Positions 5,798-6,248 of a DNA stretch of 6,248 nucleotides are shown here, piece after piece. The first letter of the stretch is position 1; each line of letters opens with the position of its first letter. A program made the position numbers and the translations under genes. Source of the stretch: Spartobacteria bacterium UBA6821 (GTDB lineage: Bacteria; Verrucomicrobiota; Verrucomicrobiia; Chthoniobacterales; UBA6821); the NCBI GenBank assembly GCA_002452515.1, contig DKEN01000027.1, positions 138-6,385 of the forward strand, written 5' to 3'. Under the pieces are notes generated by a model. It was not told the DNA's origin and did no database searches. It saw only the letters and a program-made list of their open reading frames with translations.

Positions 5798-6248
5798 ATG
5801 AAACTCCCCCTGAAACTTGCGACACTCTTGCTTGGTGTCGCTTCTTTGATTACCGGTGCCGGACTGCTGGCTGTGCCCATTTACACAACGCCGTACAAGA
5901 TTTCAACGATTGCCGGGATCATTGCCGGAAAAGGAAGTCAGGATGGAACAGGCATCAATGCAACGTTTAACAGGCCGGGGGGAGTGGCTATGGATGGGAG
6001 TGGAAACACCTATGTTGCCGATAGCAGTAACAACACCATCCGGTTGATTGATTCCAATGGAAACACGACCACTATTGCGGGCACAGCGGGCAAGAGCGGA
6101 AAAACTGATGGAACCGGGAGCAACGCTCTCTTTAACGGTCCATGGGGTATCACGGTGGATGGCAGCACAAATCTTTTTGTGACCGATAGCGGTAACAACA
6201 CAGTTCGATTGATCGCCCCATCAACGATATCAATCGTCGTCCCAATGG
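5798..6248 (+). CDS. Secreted NHL-repeat protein (5' part, cut by window end)
   Basis: An open frame of 150 codons runs off the right edge without a stop. The N-terminus is a typical signal peptide (MKLPLK, then a hydrophobic stretch ending near GAGLLAVP), so the product is exported. Two tandem repeats follow at residues 37-91 and 92-146, exactly 55 residues apart. Each reads TIAG-x-x-(A/G)GK-x(3)-DGTG-x-(N)A-x-FN-x-P-x-G(V/I)-x-(M/V)DGS-x-N-x-(Y/F)V(A/T)D-S-x-NNT(I/V)RLI. This is the NHL/SMP-30-like beta-propeller blade pattern common in large extracellular proteins. Such proteins usually have six or more blades and often Ig-like or C-terminal sorting domains, which would lie beyond the window. 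The ATG at 5798 starts the signal peptide, but no Shine-Dalgarno sequence precedes it. It is divergent from the adaptor operon; whether it is a substrate of that machinery is unknown. Confidence 0.85.
   Translation, partial: MKLPLKLATLLLGVASLITGAGLLAVPIYTTPYKISTIAGIIAGKGSQDGTGINATFNRPGGVAMDGSGNTYVADSSNNTIRLIDSNGNTTTIAGTAGKSGKTDGTGSNALFNGPWGITVDGSTNLFVTDSGNNTVRLIAPSTISIVVPM
5906..6235 (+). repeat. Two tandem 165-bp coding repeats (NHL blades)
   Basis: Units 5906-6070 and 6071-6235 encode two NHL-type blades of exactly 55 residues each. Protein similarity is high at the TIAG, DGTG, DGS and NNT-(I/V)-RLI positions, while the DNA has diverged at many third positions. The repeats therefore look like an established domain array rather than a very recent duplication. 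More units probably continue beyond the window. Confidence 0.75.

Noticed and set aside
5731..5970. Plus-strand open frame of 79 codons across the NHL gene start
   Set aside because: It is out of frame with the signal peptide and NHL repeats beginning at 5798, which are far better supported.
1..6248. CRISPR array, insertion sequence, rRNA or tRNA genes
   Set aside because: There is no regularly spaced repeat array, no transposase motif with terminal inverted repeats, and no structural RNA signature. The only tandem repeat is the coding NHL array at the right edge.

Overview
The window looks like chromosomal DNA of a free-living Gram-negative bacterium of moderately high GC. The combination of membrane-fusion-protein (MFP) genes, an M50 metallopeptidase-MFP fusion, a DUF3467 protein and a secreted NHL-repeat protein fits the Planctomycetes-Verrucomicrobia-Chlamydiae group, most likely Verrucomicrobiota. 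This assignment is inferred from gene content and style; the window has no rRNA or marker gene.

Layout. Four minus-strand genes fill about 5656 down to 412 and form one compact operon, transcribed right to left: (1) a small DUF3467 protein; (2) a 652-residue protein with two N-terminal GAF-like domains, one transmembrane helix and a HlyD-type adaptor region; (3) a short exported HlyD/RND-type adaptor; (4) a 721-residue polytopic protein with a PqqD-like N-terminus, an M50 (site-2 protease type) zinc core and a C-terminal HlyD-type adaptor. The two downstream junctions are 4-base ATGA stop/start overlaps, so genes 2-4 are probably translationally coupled. Divergently, from 5798 to the right edge, lies the start of a secreted NHL-repeat protein that is cut by the window end. 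The AT-rich gap of about 140 bp between the two units must hold both promoters. The left 411 bases, downstream of the operon, hold no convincing gene: one open frame with atypical codons, small inverted repeats, and a dispersed-repeat-like motif of the AGGATGAACAG type at the extreme left.

How the genes may work together. Three separate adaptor modules are encoded in one operon, two of them fused to other functions: a putative cytosolic GAF sensor and an intramembrane metallopeptidase. No ABC, RND or MFS pump and no TolC-like outer-membrane protein is visible. M50-MFP fusions of this sort are annotated as putative peptide zinc metalloproteases and are linked to peptide processing or export in other bacteria (YydH-type). 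The most interesting reading is a trans-envelope export or processing machine in which the M50 protein replaces or supplements a conventional pump, with GAF domains gating an adaptor from the cytosol. This is inference. The architecture itself is read directly from the sequence.
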